From: Saccharomycopsis fibuligera x Saccharomycopsis cf. fibuligera
Lineage: Eukaryota > Ascomycota > Saccharomycetes > Ascoideales > Saccharomycopsidaceae
Length of the DNA stretch: 64,000 bases
Assembly (NCBI GenBank): GCA_001936135.1
Contig: CP012809.1
Location: 2,715,501 to 2,779,500 of the forward strand
Reading direction: 5' to 3'
This document shows, one piece after another, positions 27,063 through 36,317 of the stretch. How positions within the stretch are numbered: the first letter of the stretch is position 1; every line of letters starts with the position of its first letter. Under the pieces are notes generated by a model. The model saw nothing but the letters and a program-made list of their open reading frames with translations, was not told where the DNA came from and ran no database searches. Position numbers and translations under genes: made by a program.

Positions 27063-27896
27063 ATGACTGCATCCAACTACGATCAACTTGTCAAGAACCT
27101 CAAAGAAGAGGACATTTTGTCTAAATTCCCAGAAGTCATCCCATTGCATAAAAGCAGCTACTCAGCATCGTCCAGCGATAAGCACGAAACTGTTGATGAT
27201 GTGTTTCAAGGTCATGACGAGGAACAAATTAGACTTATGAATGAAAACTGTATAGTGTTGGACTACAATGATTATCCAGTGGGTGCCGGGACCAAGAAAC
27301 TTTGCCATTTGATGTCTAATATCGACGAAGGGCTTTTACATCGTGCATTTTCCGTATTTTTATTCAACGATGATGGGAAATTGTTATTACAACAAAGAGC
27401 TTCAGAAAAAATTACCTTCCCTGATATGTGGACCAACACTTGTTGTTCTCATCCACTATGTGTCAAGAATGAACTTGGCGAACTTACTGCCAATAAGGAG
27501 GAATTATTGGCAAACGGGATCCAAGGAAGTAAAGAAGCCGCGGTGAGAAAATTGGAGCATGAATTGGGGATTACTGATGTTGACGCTAAAAATTTACAGT
27601 TTTTAACTAGAATTCATTACAAGTCTCCAAATCCAACTGATCAGAAATGGGGGGAACACGAAATCGACTATATTTTGATCATTAAGCAAAATACCACATT
27701 GAATATCAATTTGAATGAAGTTAAAGATTACAAGTATGTATCAGAAGAAGAATTGCGTTTGATGTTGGATGATAGTGAGTTAGTTTTCACTCCTTGGTTC
27801 AAATTAATTTGTGAAAATTATTTGTTTAAATGGTGGAAAGATTTGAGAGATGGCAAAGAGTTGACTACTGATTTGGAGCTTCATCATTTGATTTGA
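27063..27896 (+). CDS. IDI1: Isopentenyl-diphosphate delta-isomerase
   Basis: A 277-residue Nudix-fold enzyme that converts isopentenyl to dimethylallyl diphosphate in the mevalonate pathway, an essential step toward ergosterol, dolichol and ubiquinone. The catalytic Cys lies in WTNTCCSHP (Cys127/Cys128), and the catalytic Glu lies in WGEHEIDYIL. The Nudix-type region GSKEAAVRKLEHELGI and the metal-binding HRAFSVFLFN segment are intact. The closing segment FTPWFKLICENYLFKWW is typical of eukaryotic Idi1. The length is close to the S. cerevisiae enzyme (288). A sterol-response-like element lies upstream. Confidence 0.97.
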   Translation: MTASNYDQLVKNLKEEDILSKFPEVIPLHKSSYSASSSDKHETVDDVFQGHDEEQIRLMNENCIVLDYNDYPVGAGTKKLCHLMSNIDEGLLHRAFSVFLFNDDGKLLLQQRASEKITFPDMWTNTCCSHPLCVKNELGELTANKEELLANGIQGSKEAAVRKLEHELGITDVDAKNLQFLTRIHYKSPNPTDQKWGEHEIDYILIIKQNTTLNINLNEVKDYKYVSEEELRLMLDDSELVFTPWFKLICENYLFKWWKDLRDGKELTTDLELHHLI

Positions 27897-28005
27897 ATTT
27901 TGAGTGAATTTATTACGCTTTCTACTCGGTCCATTACAATGCATTGTATCTATTTAGATGGATCTCCATCTCATTGTTTTTTAATTTTCAATAATTTTAT
28001 CCTTA

Positions 28006-28043
<38 letters not shown>

Positions 28044-29468
28044 TCGTTTTGATTTATACAACTTTTGTTCTTTACATTCTGTCAGTTCTCTTCTTTCATG
28101 AGCGCTTACCTTTGATTTTTCCCTCAAGTATCTTGTTTTATATTTCTGTTAACTAGCACCCATTTAATCGAATTTTTGAATATTCAATTGACCTTTAACT
28201 CTTGTTTTCTTTGTACCTTGTTTTTGTTTTTGTCTATGATTTGTTTTTGGTCTATATTTCTGTCTAATCTAATCTGATCTGATCATTATTCTTTTTTTTT
28301 TTTTTTTTTTTTTATGCTTACATTTCTTTTTGTTTTTTGTTATTTAACTTTGCACATTGATGTATTTTCAGGTATGCACTTCCTGACTATATCCAGCATA
28401 CTAACAGTATACATGGCAATACAATCACTGTATAGATAGCCCCACAAAACAGAGTTTCTTATTTAAGCTACAGTACATCGCACTATAACGTATCTGTCTC
28501 TGGAGGTTAATTAGATTGCCCTTGCACGATAGAGTTTGCTCGAGCTAAATTGGCACTGACAGCAATACTCAACCCTACACTGTATAACGGTGCAGCAGAA
28601 GCAGTTAATTCATTATTAGAATTTAGCTCCAAGACGATATGACTGAGTGACGGAAAGCTCTAAAAACTGGGGGGATGGCTAGCCAGCAGTTCGGTGTCTA
28701 CGGCCATGACAGCAATTGTATACAATAAAACTACTGAGAGCAATATTGCTTATATGCTCAGCCGTAGCCTGCACTGGCAGTTGAGAACCACCGTGTTGGC
28801 ACTGGTGCGCCTGTTTGTTTCCGGGTATCCCGCAGCGCTTCACAGTCAAAATCTTTTTCTGTTTTTCCGCTATGATGGCTTCGCTCACCCACTGACTGAG
28901 TACTAACAAAGGCGTGTGTGTGATTTTCTTTTCTTTTTCCCTGTTTTGTTGAGCTCGCGCCTCCTTTGGACAACTCTGAAGCTCCTTGTAACCAACTCAC
29001 TCACTCTAGCTATTACCATCCACACTCTCCCACGCACAAGGCACTCGCTTCTTATTCAGACAATAAGTTTTATTCTTCAGCCGCTTCCTTCTATCCTCGT
29101 CCAGTATCCAGTCTTACCAAAGCACAGTAGCCTTCTTTTTTTCTCATCTCTTCCTTTCTTTTTTCTTTTTGGCCTGTCTTTCCGTGCAAAGCAAACACCG
29201 AGCAAAATCAATAACAAAAACAAATAAACAACAAACAAAAGGAAAAAAAAAAGTTCAAGAAAGAACATAAAAAAAAGTTTAGATTACCAACGCCGTTGAT
29301 AAAAATAGAACTCAGGAGTATTATATTTTAACATCATAGTATCATAGCATACCAGTACGCTTGTTATTGAAATATATAAACCAAACAAATTTCACAAAAC
29401 CCACTCAAAACACACACAAATACCGAATATCTAAACACACACAGATTCTCCTTTTTCTTTTCTCAGCA
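27897..29468. other. Long intergenic region, IDI1 to GAL83-type gene
   Basis: About 1.57 kb. Two T runs (28008-28038 and 28292-28313) follow IDI1. From about 28380 the composition becomes more balanced, with no supportable ORF. The last 400 bases are pyrimidine-rich, then A-rich, as in a long 5' leader. A long regulated promoter or leader for the SNF1 beta-subunit gene is plausible. Confidence 0.45.
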
Positions 29469-30995
29469 ATGAATGACGAAACTACTAAACTGACAGTCAA
29501 GCCGTTTTTCGGCCAGTATCCTATATCCTCAGCATCTCCAACAACTGAAACAACTCAATCAAATGTATTATCCAACAATCTTTCCTCAAATCCTTCTGAT
29601 TCAACTAATCAGTTATCTTCAGAATTACTCAATAGAGACCAAGGGCTTACCAATAATCATCAAAAATCAATACAAGATTTGAAAATGACAGACATAAACA
29701 AGTCGATATCCAGACTTAGCATCAGCCAAAAAAATCCATCAATGATGAGTATAGATAACGAGGGCTCAAATACTTATCATGATGCAAGCAGTAGTAGCAT
29801 GAGCCTTCATCAGGAAAATTCCACCAACGATACTCAAACTTCTAATGGAAATGCTAATGGAAATGGCAATGCCGCTGCTGATAATGACGCCCCAGCAGTA
29901 CAGAGACCAACTGGCAGAAGAAAATCTACATTAATTTTGACTGAAGAAGCAGAAAATGACTTGTATGAAGCAAGAAAACATCACGATGCGCAGCAACAAG
30001 CAAATGGTCAAAATAACAATAATAATGGAGCTAGTAGTATTAATAGTAACAGTACAAGTGTGAAAAATACAGAAAATGGCATTGGTTTCCCTAGCCCAAA
30101 ATTGTTCCCCGTTGACATAAAATGGATTCAAAGAGGTTCTAAAGTTTATGTTACTGGTTCATTTACTGGGTGGACCAAGATGATTAAGTTAAGAAAAGGC
30201 GATAATGATAAAGAATATTCTATAAGGCTTAATTTACCAATTGGAATGCACAGATTTAGATTTGTGGTGGATAACGAACTTAGATTTTCCGATTATTTAC
30301 CAACGGCAACTGATTCTAGAGGTAATTTTGTCAATTACATTGAAATTTTAAACGAAGATGATCAACCATCAGCAGTACCTCAAGATCGCCCACTGATCAC
30401 TGAAAAAGGTACAAGTGAGAAGCTAAAGCAAATTGAAAAAAACCAGCAGTTATTACAAGAGAGTTTAACTCCAGCGCAGCGAGAAAAGTTAAGAAAGAAG
30501 GCTGATTTTAGAAAATTACGTGACAATAAAAAAGATTCTCATTTGGGGTTAACTCAAGATGATGATGATATGGGTAATGGATATACTAGATTCCATGACA
30601 AGTCAATGCTCAATAATGCGGCAGCAGCAATGAAGAGAGACTATACTTATACGAATACCATTCCTGCCATCTTCACTGATCCACAAGCAATGGAGAGATA
30701 TTATTTAACCCTTGATCAACAAAATCGATCAAGTGGCGGCAATAATCAATGGTTGATTCCCCCATCATTACCACCACATTTGGATCATGTCATATTGAAC
30801 AATCAACAACAAAATAGTCAAGAGGGTGGTTTCAATAAAGAAATTAATGCTGGTGGGTCATTACCGATTCCAAACCATGTTATATTAAACCATTTGGCTA
30901 CTACTAGTATCAAACACAATACGTTGGCGGTGGCCACTACGGTTAGATATAAAAGGAAATATTTGACTCAAATATTGTATGCTCCTATACAGTAA
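29469..30995 (+). CDS. GAL83: SNF1/AMPK complex beta subunit (Gal83/Sip/Kis type)
   Basis: A 508-residue scaffold subunit of the SNF1 kinase that joins the catalytic and gamma subunits and directs localisation under glucose limitation. Residues 1-205 are Ser/Asn/Thr-rich and disordered. A glycogen-binding-like CBM48 domain follows (about 212-300, with VYVTGSFTGW and LPIGMHRFRFVVDNELRFSDYLPTATD given as separate landmarks at 30150-30310). The C-terminal ASC domain (about 382-508) includes YTNTIPAIFTDP, WLIPPSLPPHLDHVILN, VILNHLATTSIK and VRYKRKYLTQILYAP. There is no N-terminal Gly for myristoylation. C. albicans has two such genes, KIS1 and KIS2; which one this is cannot be decided. The frame extends 36 codons upstream without a good start, so MNDETTKL was chosen. 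Confidence 0.9.
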   Translation: MNDETTKLTVKPFFGQYPISSASPTTETTQSNVLSNNLSSNPSDSTNQLSSELLNRDQGLTNNHQKSIQDLKMTDINKSISRLSISQKNPSMMSIDNEGSNTYHDASSSSMSLHQENSTNDTQTSNGNANGNGNAAADNDAPAVQRPTGRRKSTLILTEEAENDLYEARKHHDAQQQANGQNNNNNGASSINSNSTSVKNTENGIGFPSPKLFPVDIKWIQRGSKVYVTGSFTGWTKMIKLRKGDNDKEYSIRLNLPIGMHRFRFVVDNELRFSDYLPTATDSRGNFVNYIEILNEDDQPSAVPQDRPLITEKGTSEKLKQIEKNQQLLQESLTPAQREKLRKKADFRKLRDNKKDSHLGLTQDDDDMGNGYTRFHDKSMLNNAAAAMKRDYTYTNTIPAIFTDPQAMERYYLTLDQQNRSSGGNNQWLIPPSLPPHLDHVILNNQQQNSQEGGFNKEINAGGSLPIPNHVILNHLATTSIKHNTLAVATTVRYKRKYLTQILYAPIQ

Positions 30996-31119
30996 GTCGG
31001 TCAATTATAACTTGGCAGGCAGATCACGCCGTTAAATGATCAGTATAGTACAGTCCGTTGTTTTATTCTCAAATTTTTGGTTTTATTTTATTTTATTTCT
31101 TTCTTCTTGCTCTGGTTTC

Positions 31120-31150
<31 letters not shown>

Positions 31151-31819
31151 GTTCAGTTTCTTCACTCTTCATACAAAATATTGTCGTTTATCTTACCTGT
31201 TACATCTTACTGCTCCATATTTTCTTTTCTTTTGCATGCTTGTCACTTCTTTTGTTCTCTTGGTTTTGGTTGTTGTTATTGCTATTGTTATTGCTACTAC
31301 TACACAATTACTACTATTACTGAAGGAAGGAAAATTTTGTGATGACTTATTAATGAATTTACCTGACATGATTTAAACCTTTTTTCTTATTATTTTTTTT
31401 AACTATCTTTTCATCTATCTCAATTACTTTATTATTTCTTTGTATGTTATGTTATTTTCCATCCTTACATTTTTCAATTTGTTAAAAATCTTTTTTTGCC
31501 AGCCTACCTTTCTATTATTTTATGTACAACGATAATAAACTACACCACCGGAAGGCACAGCTCTTATGAATATTGTTGTTATCATTTTTTCTTCTAGAAT
31601 AATGTCGAACGGTAGTTGGTAGTTCGTAGTTGGCGTGTGCCCGCGTACACGCTATTAAGTTTGAGTTTGAGTTTGACTTCAGTTGTTGACATGGAATAAC
31701 TTGAATCGAATTAAGTTAAGTTGAGTTAGTGTAAACTTGACCATGTCACATAATCGGGTACGCATGTGTAGAAAGTAAAGTATCTTTGAATTCTCGAATC
31801 TGAGCACCGAGCCATAAAA

Positions 31820-31842
31820 GCTAGACAGGCTAGACAGGCTAG
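31820..31842. repeat. 9-base tandem repeat GCTAGACAG
   Basis: Two and a half units of GCTAGACAG in direct tandem. Confidence 0.85.
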
Positions 31843-31910
31843 TCGGGGCAAGAAACAAAGCTGGAACTTTGGTTCTGCAAGTCAAGGGCCCGGTTGAGAT
31901 TGAGGATATC

Positions 31911-31941
31911 CTGACCACCCCCTGACCACCCCCTCACCCCC
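31911..31941. repeat. 11-base C-rich tandem repeat CTGACCACCCC
   Basis: Two perfect units (31911-31921, 31922-31932) and a degenerate third (CTCACCCCC). CCCCT, the stress-response element core, is formed at the joins. The position between two convergent genes leaves no annotated promoter for it to serve. Confidence 0.85.
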
Positions 31942-31996
31942 AATGGTAACCGTTTAATGGAAACATGCATGAAATCTGTCTATATTGTTTGATTTT

Positions 31997-32026
31997 AATA
32001 TCTAATAATATCTAATAATATCTAAT
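31997..32026. repeat. 10-base AT-rich tandem repeat
   Basis: About three units of TCTAATAATA in direct tandem. Confidence 0.8.
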
Positions 32027-32123
32027 ACAAGAAAAAATAAAAAAAAATAAAAATAAGAATAAAAAAATTTAAAAAGAATAAGTGAATGAGTGAGTAAATA
32101 GAAAAATTTTCTATTTATATAAA

Positions 32124-32258
32124 ATGCAGGGTGCCATCAACTTGTGCTCCGTAGACCGCGCAAAGATAATAAAAGTGCAAAAACTAGACAAGCAGAAGGA
32201 GCTCGAAAACAACAATCACACGCCCCCTGCCCCAAAGTTAAATATGGTAGTACCGTGA
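32124..32258 (+). CDS. Possible 44-residue ORF, unknown
   Basis: An ATG-led frame, MQGAINLCSVDRAKIIKVQK and on, with a TATATAA sequence ending a few bases before the ATG. It ends at TGA 32256-32258, just before the 3' end of the Zn2Cys6 gene. The amino-acid composition is protein-like, but the TATA element is too close to the ATG for a normal leader, and no homolog is recognised. It may be a chance frame or the end or start of a spliced gene. Confidence 0.18.
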   Translation: MQGAINLCSVDRAKIIKVQKLDKQKELENNNHTPPAPKLNMVVP

Positions 32259-32286
32259 AACCCTTGCCAAGATAGGACGGTAAACC

Positions 32287-35200
32287 TCACCACTGGTCAA
32301 ACCATTGCAAATTGCCAAATAGGTCCAGATACATCCCGCTGCCGCCCATACCACCAACACTGCTGTTATTCTCATCAATGCTGCCACGCACCCCGTAACT
32401 CAAAAACACATCATCGGATAAATTATCACTGTTATTACTGCTGATGCTGTTTGCGTGGTGGCCGGCGCCGCTGTTGTTTCGCGTGGCTGCCTCGTTGGCT
32501 GCCTGGTTTAGTATGAAGTCATAAAGCATTGAATTGGAGGAAATGCTTCTGCTATTATTGTTATTGGGGGCCAAAGTGTTGGCTTCTGTTGTATTTGCGC
32601 CCTGGAGCAGCAGCGGTTGCTGCACTTGCACTTGCAGTACCTGTTGCTGTTGAGGGCTCAAAATATTCGGTGACACAATTTTTGAGTACAGATTTTGGCC
32701 AATGTTGGTGTTGGTGTTGGTGTTACTGCTATTGTTGCTGTTTAAGGAAGAGTTACTGGTGATTGATGGAAGCGGTGGAAGGGCAACGTTGGTGCTTACG
32801 GTGATACCGCCGCCGCCGCCATTGACCGGTTGTTGTGATAATAATGACGATGGTGTGTTCTGTGCAAGTTGAACCGGTCTCTGTGGCGGTGCTTGTGGCG
32901 GTGATATTATTGGTGATTGTAAGGTTGAAGCCTCCTGTTGCTGTGACAGCTGCTGCTGCTGCTGCTGCTGCTGCTGTTTTCGTTGGTACGGCGCGGAGTT
33001 AATGTACTTGGAAGTGCTATTGATGGTGATATTGTTATTGAAGTTATTAGGTGTGCTGGCATTGTATGATAATGTGGGATCCCTCAGGTTGTGCAATAGC
33101 AAGGTGGGCAATTTAGGCCTAGAAGAAGAAGGAGGAGGAGCAACGGAACTGTTTGTAGGGTTTCTGGTATCAACTAATGGCACTGGTCTGCTGCTGCTGC
33201 TGCTGCTGCTGCTGGCGCTACCGGAATTATTGGCGACGGCATTTCTGAACCCAAATTGAGAAAAGCTGGCCTGGTTCACATCATCAGATCCATGATCAAT
33301 GAACTGTGACAATGTGGCAATAATTTGCTGATTTTTCAAAATAATCATCTTGTTGAGAACTTTTAATGCCCAGACTATCTCCTTGCACATTTTTATCTTG
33401 TCTTGGTAAGTGACTTCGTAAATGACATTATTCACCGTTACAAGTCTTTTATTATTATTGCTATTGCTATTATTATTACTAGAAGTGCTAGTCTTTTTGT
33501 TGGTTACTGGGCTTAAAGCAGCATTAGCCCTTTTGTAAATTGGAGACCGCAAAATTGTCAAAAAGTTTATAGCGTCCAAATAGTTTTTCAGGTTTTCTGC
33601 CAACTTGATGCCGCTATTGGTTAATATCAAAGCTGCCAAACTCACCATGAATAGTACTGATAAGTTCAAGTACCATGGTGTCATGATTAGGTTTTTTTGA
33701 TAAATTTTAGTAAAAATATTGAGGATTTGCCTAGTATTTGCGATAAGCTTGTCAAAATTTTGGAACTGCACATTCTTATTGATTCCATTTTGAGCAAAAA
33801 TGTTGGCTTTGTTCACCAATGGATACAATTGTTTCATTTGAAGAGTTAAGTAAATGTAATAGTAGTGCAACTTCACTTGGGAAATCACTAAAAAGCCACG
33901 AGGAACCTCTTTTGGCCTGTCATTACTCTGAGCTTCTTGCTGCCACTGATTCCAGTCCCATATGCCGTTACTCTTGCACCAACCTTCCCAGTGCTGCAAT
34001 TTGTTTTCAAAAGCTGCATAGTCAAAAGCTTCCAACTTTTTGTTGTTTGATATTTTGAAAAATTGCAAGTCTTGCGAAAGAACTGCCAACTTTATCATTG
34101 ACAACGCCGGCAAAGTTAACCAACCATCTTGCTCCAAGGCAAAATCTGAACTCGGATATCTTAGTTGGAGGTCACGGTCATTCAAGGCGTAGTTCAGCCC
34201 GCTGTGTAGACCAAACAATTTATCCATAGTGTACACACACCAAAAGATTCTCTTTGCCTTGAGGGATTCGTAGCTGGTGGCTAAATTTGTCTTTGGCACG
34301 GTGATGTGATAGTCCAACACCATCCCGTGGACCATTTTCACTGCGTTGCTCAAGGCATTAGCAGCTGAAGAACGTTTGTAAGTGATCCGTAGGTATAGGA
34401 AAATCAACAACCATCCTTGGATAAGCTCAAAGGATTCCCAATGGAATGAGAGTTTCGATATAATCTCAAAAGAGATCTCAAACAAGTGCTCTTCTAAGCC
34501 AAACTTGTATTTTTTGTTGAAGGCAAACTCCAGAAAGCGCATTGAGATGGCGTAGACTAGATAGAGTATCGCGACAAACAAATTGTCATTATTGACATTG
34601 GAGCTAGAACTGCTGTTGCCATTGTCTGCAGATGCTCTACTGTTGACGCTGGACAAGTATTTCCGGTACTGCTGGAGAAAGATACGTTCATGCAAGATGA
34701 CAAACAAGGGGTTCACTTCCTGGAGAAAATAGTCAATCAAGTACTTGGCGAGATCTGGGTCGCGATGGAGGATGTTTTTCCAATTTTGGCTCTTGAAGTA
34801 GTTTGTGTCGTGGCTAAAGAAGAAGTTGGACTTGATGTAGTGGGAGCCCAGCGAGTTCCAACCGTAGTACTGGATTCTTGGCTTGACCACCAATTTTTTG
34901 TTTTCGTCGGAAAGCGCGTTGAAAAGCAAATTGGCCAATTTTTCCATCAATATGTTTTGGTCGTTTCTAAGTATGCGCCATTTGTTTTCAGAGTGCAAGA
35001 ACAATTCTGCTGTAGGGTCAGAAGCTGATGAGTCTTGGGTTGCCTTTGGTGGAGGTGGAACTTTCACAAAGGCCGGCGACGCCGGCGACGTTGGCGACGT
35101 TGGCGACGTTGGCGCTATGGGACGATAATGTTCCTTTTCCTCCTTATCCTGCTTCTGCTCCTGCTTCTGCTCCTCCACCTCCTGCTCCACCGCATTGCTG

Positions 35201-35550
35201 CGGGCAAAGGGAGGTGAAGACGAAGCAGAAGCAGGGACTGAGACAGAGAAGTTTGCCGGTGTATCGATTGTAGCCAGATCTGAGTCGTGGCGCTGAGAGT
35301 AGGTGCACGAGCAGTTGTGCTTTATACACGCGGCGCAAGGAGAGTTACCATCGCATTTTGTCTTTTGGCGCTTGCAGCGGTCGCAGGCCTTGGAGACCCT
35401 CAAACGTTTTTCTGGGTCGACTAGTCTTCTTTTGCGCAGAGGAGGCACCATTGTGTTTGCGTTTGATTTGTATTTGTATTTGTGCTGACGGTTGCGTTGG
35501 GGGTATTGCGATTGCAGAAGTGTGTATTGTGCTGTAGCATATATATCCAT
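32287..35550 (-). CDS. Zn(II)2Cys6 transcription factor, fungal-specific
   Basis: A 1087-residue nuclear regulator. The binuclear zinc cluster has Cys56, Cys59, Cys66, Cys72, Cys75 and Cys82 with the canonical spacing CX2CX6CX5CX2CX6C, preceded by the basic stretch RKRRLVDPEKRLR. A Ser/Pro linker follows. The fungal transcription factor middle region lies at about 215-640; AKRIFWCVYTMDKLFGLHSGL is its characteristic segment. The last 350 residues are low complexity (poly-Gln, poly-Ser, poly-Asn, Pro-rich) and suit an activation domain. A second Met, at residue 34 (MVPPLRKRR), is an alternative start. I cannot assign an ortholog. It is divergent from DCG1 and shares with it a promoter carrying a palindromic GATAA/CCGCGG element, which raises the inference that it regulates nitrogen-source genes. 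Confidence 0.93.
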   Translation of the reverse strand: MDIYATAQYTLLQSQYPQRNRQHKYKYKSNANTMVPPLRKRRLVDPEKRLRVSKACDRCKRQKTKCDGNSPCAACIKHNCSCTYSQRHDSDLATIDTPANFSVSVPASASSSPPFARSNAVEQEVEEQKQEQKQDKEEKEHYRPIAPTSPTSPTSPASPAFVKVPPPPKATQDSSASDPTAELFLHSENKWRILRNDQNILMEKLANLLFNALSDENKKLVVKPRIQYYGWNSLGSHYIKSNFFFSHDTNYFKSQNWKNILHRDPDLAKYLIDYFLQEVNPLFVILHERIFLQQYRKYLSSVNSRASADNGNSSSSSNVNNDNLFVAILYLVYAISMRFLEFAFNKKYKFGLEEHLFEISFEIISKLSFHWESFELIQGWLLIFLYLRITYKRSSAANALSNAVKMVHGMVLDYHITVPKTNLATSYESLKAKRIFWCVYTMDKLFGLHSGLNYALNDRDLQLRYPSSDFALEQDGWLTLPALSMIKLAVLSQDLQFFKISNNKKLEAFDYAAFENKLQHWEGWCKSNGIWDWNQWQQEAQSNDRPKEVPRGFLVISQVKLHYYYIYLTLQMKQLYPLVNKANIFAQNGINKNVQFQNFDKLIANTRQILNIFTKIYQKNLIMTPWYLNLSVLFMVSLAALILTNSGIKLAENLKNYLDAINFLTILRSPIYKRANAALSPVTNKKTSTSSNNNSNSNNNKRLVTVNNVIYEVTYQDKIKMCKEIVWALKVLNKMIILKNQQIIATLSQFIDHGSDDVNQASFSQFGFRNAVANNSGSASSSSSSSSRPVPLVDTRNPTNSSVAPPPSSSRPKLPTLLLHNLRDPTLSYNASTPNNFNNNITINSTSKYINSAPYQRKQQQQQQQQQLSQQQEASTLQSPIISPPQAPPQRPVQLAQNTPSSLLSQQPVNGGGGGITVSTNVALPPLPSITSNSSLNSNNSSNTNTNTNIGQNLYSKIVSPNILSPQQQQVLQVQVQQPLLLQGANTTEANTLAPNNNNSRSISSNSMLYDFILNQAANEAATRNNSGAGHHANSISSNNSDNLSDDVFLSYGVRGSIDENNSSVGGMGGSGMYLDLFGNLQWFDQW

Positions 35551-35746
35551 TCAGATCGAGCAGCAGAGTGCTAGCGCTGGATGTTTGGTACCGGCTGACT
35601 GAGTATTCAATTCTGCTTCAATTCTGCGGCTTCTGCTGCTGCTTCTGCTGCTGCTGCTGCTGCCGCTGCAACGGTTCCCGCCAAAAAGTGTGTCGCGGAC
35701 AGCGTCCTGCATAATGGCGCAGTGTAGTGCAGACGCTTGGAGAGGA

Positions 35747-35764
35747 TTATCTCCGCGGAGATAA
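35747..35764. promoter_or_regulatory. 18-bp perfect palindrome: inverted GATAA pair around CCGCGG
   Basis: TTATCTCCGCGGAGATAA is identical to its reverse complement. Each half has a GATAA core and a CGG half-site, the binding cores of GATA and Zn2Cys6 factors. It lies about 200 bases before the regulator ATG and about 555 bases before DCG1. Confidence 0.6.
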
Positions 35765-35924
35765 CTCTGCACACTCCCGGATGTGCTACGTGTACTACGT
35801 GTACTGCGTGTATATATGATATATATGATATACACAACATTAATCAATATACACAATAGGCAATATCTGCTTTACGTATATGTATATGTATCTTGTATAC
35901 TGCCGCTGAGTGCCACGGCGCCTG

Positions 35925-35936
35925 AGACAATTGTCT
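35925..35936. promoter_or_regulatory. 12-bp palindrome AGACAATTGTCT
   Basis: A perfect palindrome directly followed by GATAA (35938-35942), about 380 bases before DCG1. Dyad symmetry suggests a dimeric DNA-binding protein, identity unknown. Confidence 0.4.
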
Positions 35937-36121
35937 GGATAATGCTGCCACGCCCGTTGTCTTCAACCCAAAGAACGCAACCCAGAGAGAGAGTCCCACC
36001 CTTCCACACGTTAGTTAGTTAGTTAGCACCGCTTGACAGCTGCTGTTTGTCTATCCAATGAGTACACACCGCCAGCGCTATCCGGGGCGCCGGTCGGTGC
36101 TTTTTACCCTGTCCCGTCTGG

Positions 36122-36125
<4 letters not shown>

Positions 36126-36157
<32 letters not shown>

Positions 36158-36200
36158 TAATATATATATACATACACATATATATTTATATTTATCTGTA
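36126..36200. repeat. (TA)n microsatellite
   Basis: An uninterrupted AT tract of about 29 bases (36126-36154), followed by shorter TATATA and TATTTA blocks, directly upstream of DCG1. It could supply TATA function. Confidence 0.9.
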
Positions 36201-36317
36201 CATTTATTTATCCGTATACATACACAAGCACAGGCTCCATTCCAGCTCGCAACATACACACAAAAACCTTACCTGCAAACAACAGGCATGGGCCAGTTCA
36301 TTGCCACGGACGCCAAA

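Larger units (their letters stand above)
30996..32286. other. Convergent intergenic region with short tandem repeats
   Basis: About 1.3 kb. It starts with a 29-base T run (31122-31150) in the 3' region of the GAL83-type gene. Between 31820 and 32030 there are several short tandem repeats, including a C-rich one. A 44-codon ORF with a TATA-like element is at 32124-32258 (listed separately). Confidence 0.5.
35551..36317. promoter_or_regulatory. Divergent promoter, Zn2Cys6 regulator / DCG1
   Basis: 767 bases containing CTG/CAG-rich triplet repeats (35630-35665), an 18-bp palindrome (35747-35764), a 12-bp palindrome (35925-35936) with an overlapping GATAA (35938-35942), ACCGGC at 35590-35595, GCCGGT at 36089-36094, three to four TTAG units near 36013-36026, and a (TA)n tract before DCG1. 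Confidence 0.5.

Noticed and set aside
32930-33230. CRISPR-like or satellite repeat in the Zn2Cys6 gene
   Set aside because: The CTG/CAG-type repeats are in-frame poly-Gln and poly-Ser codons of a coding sequence.
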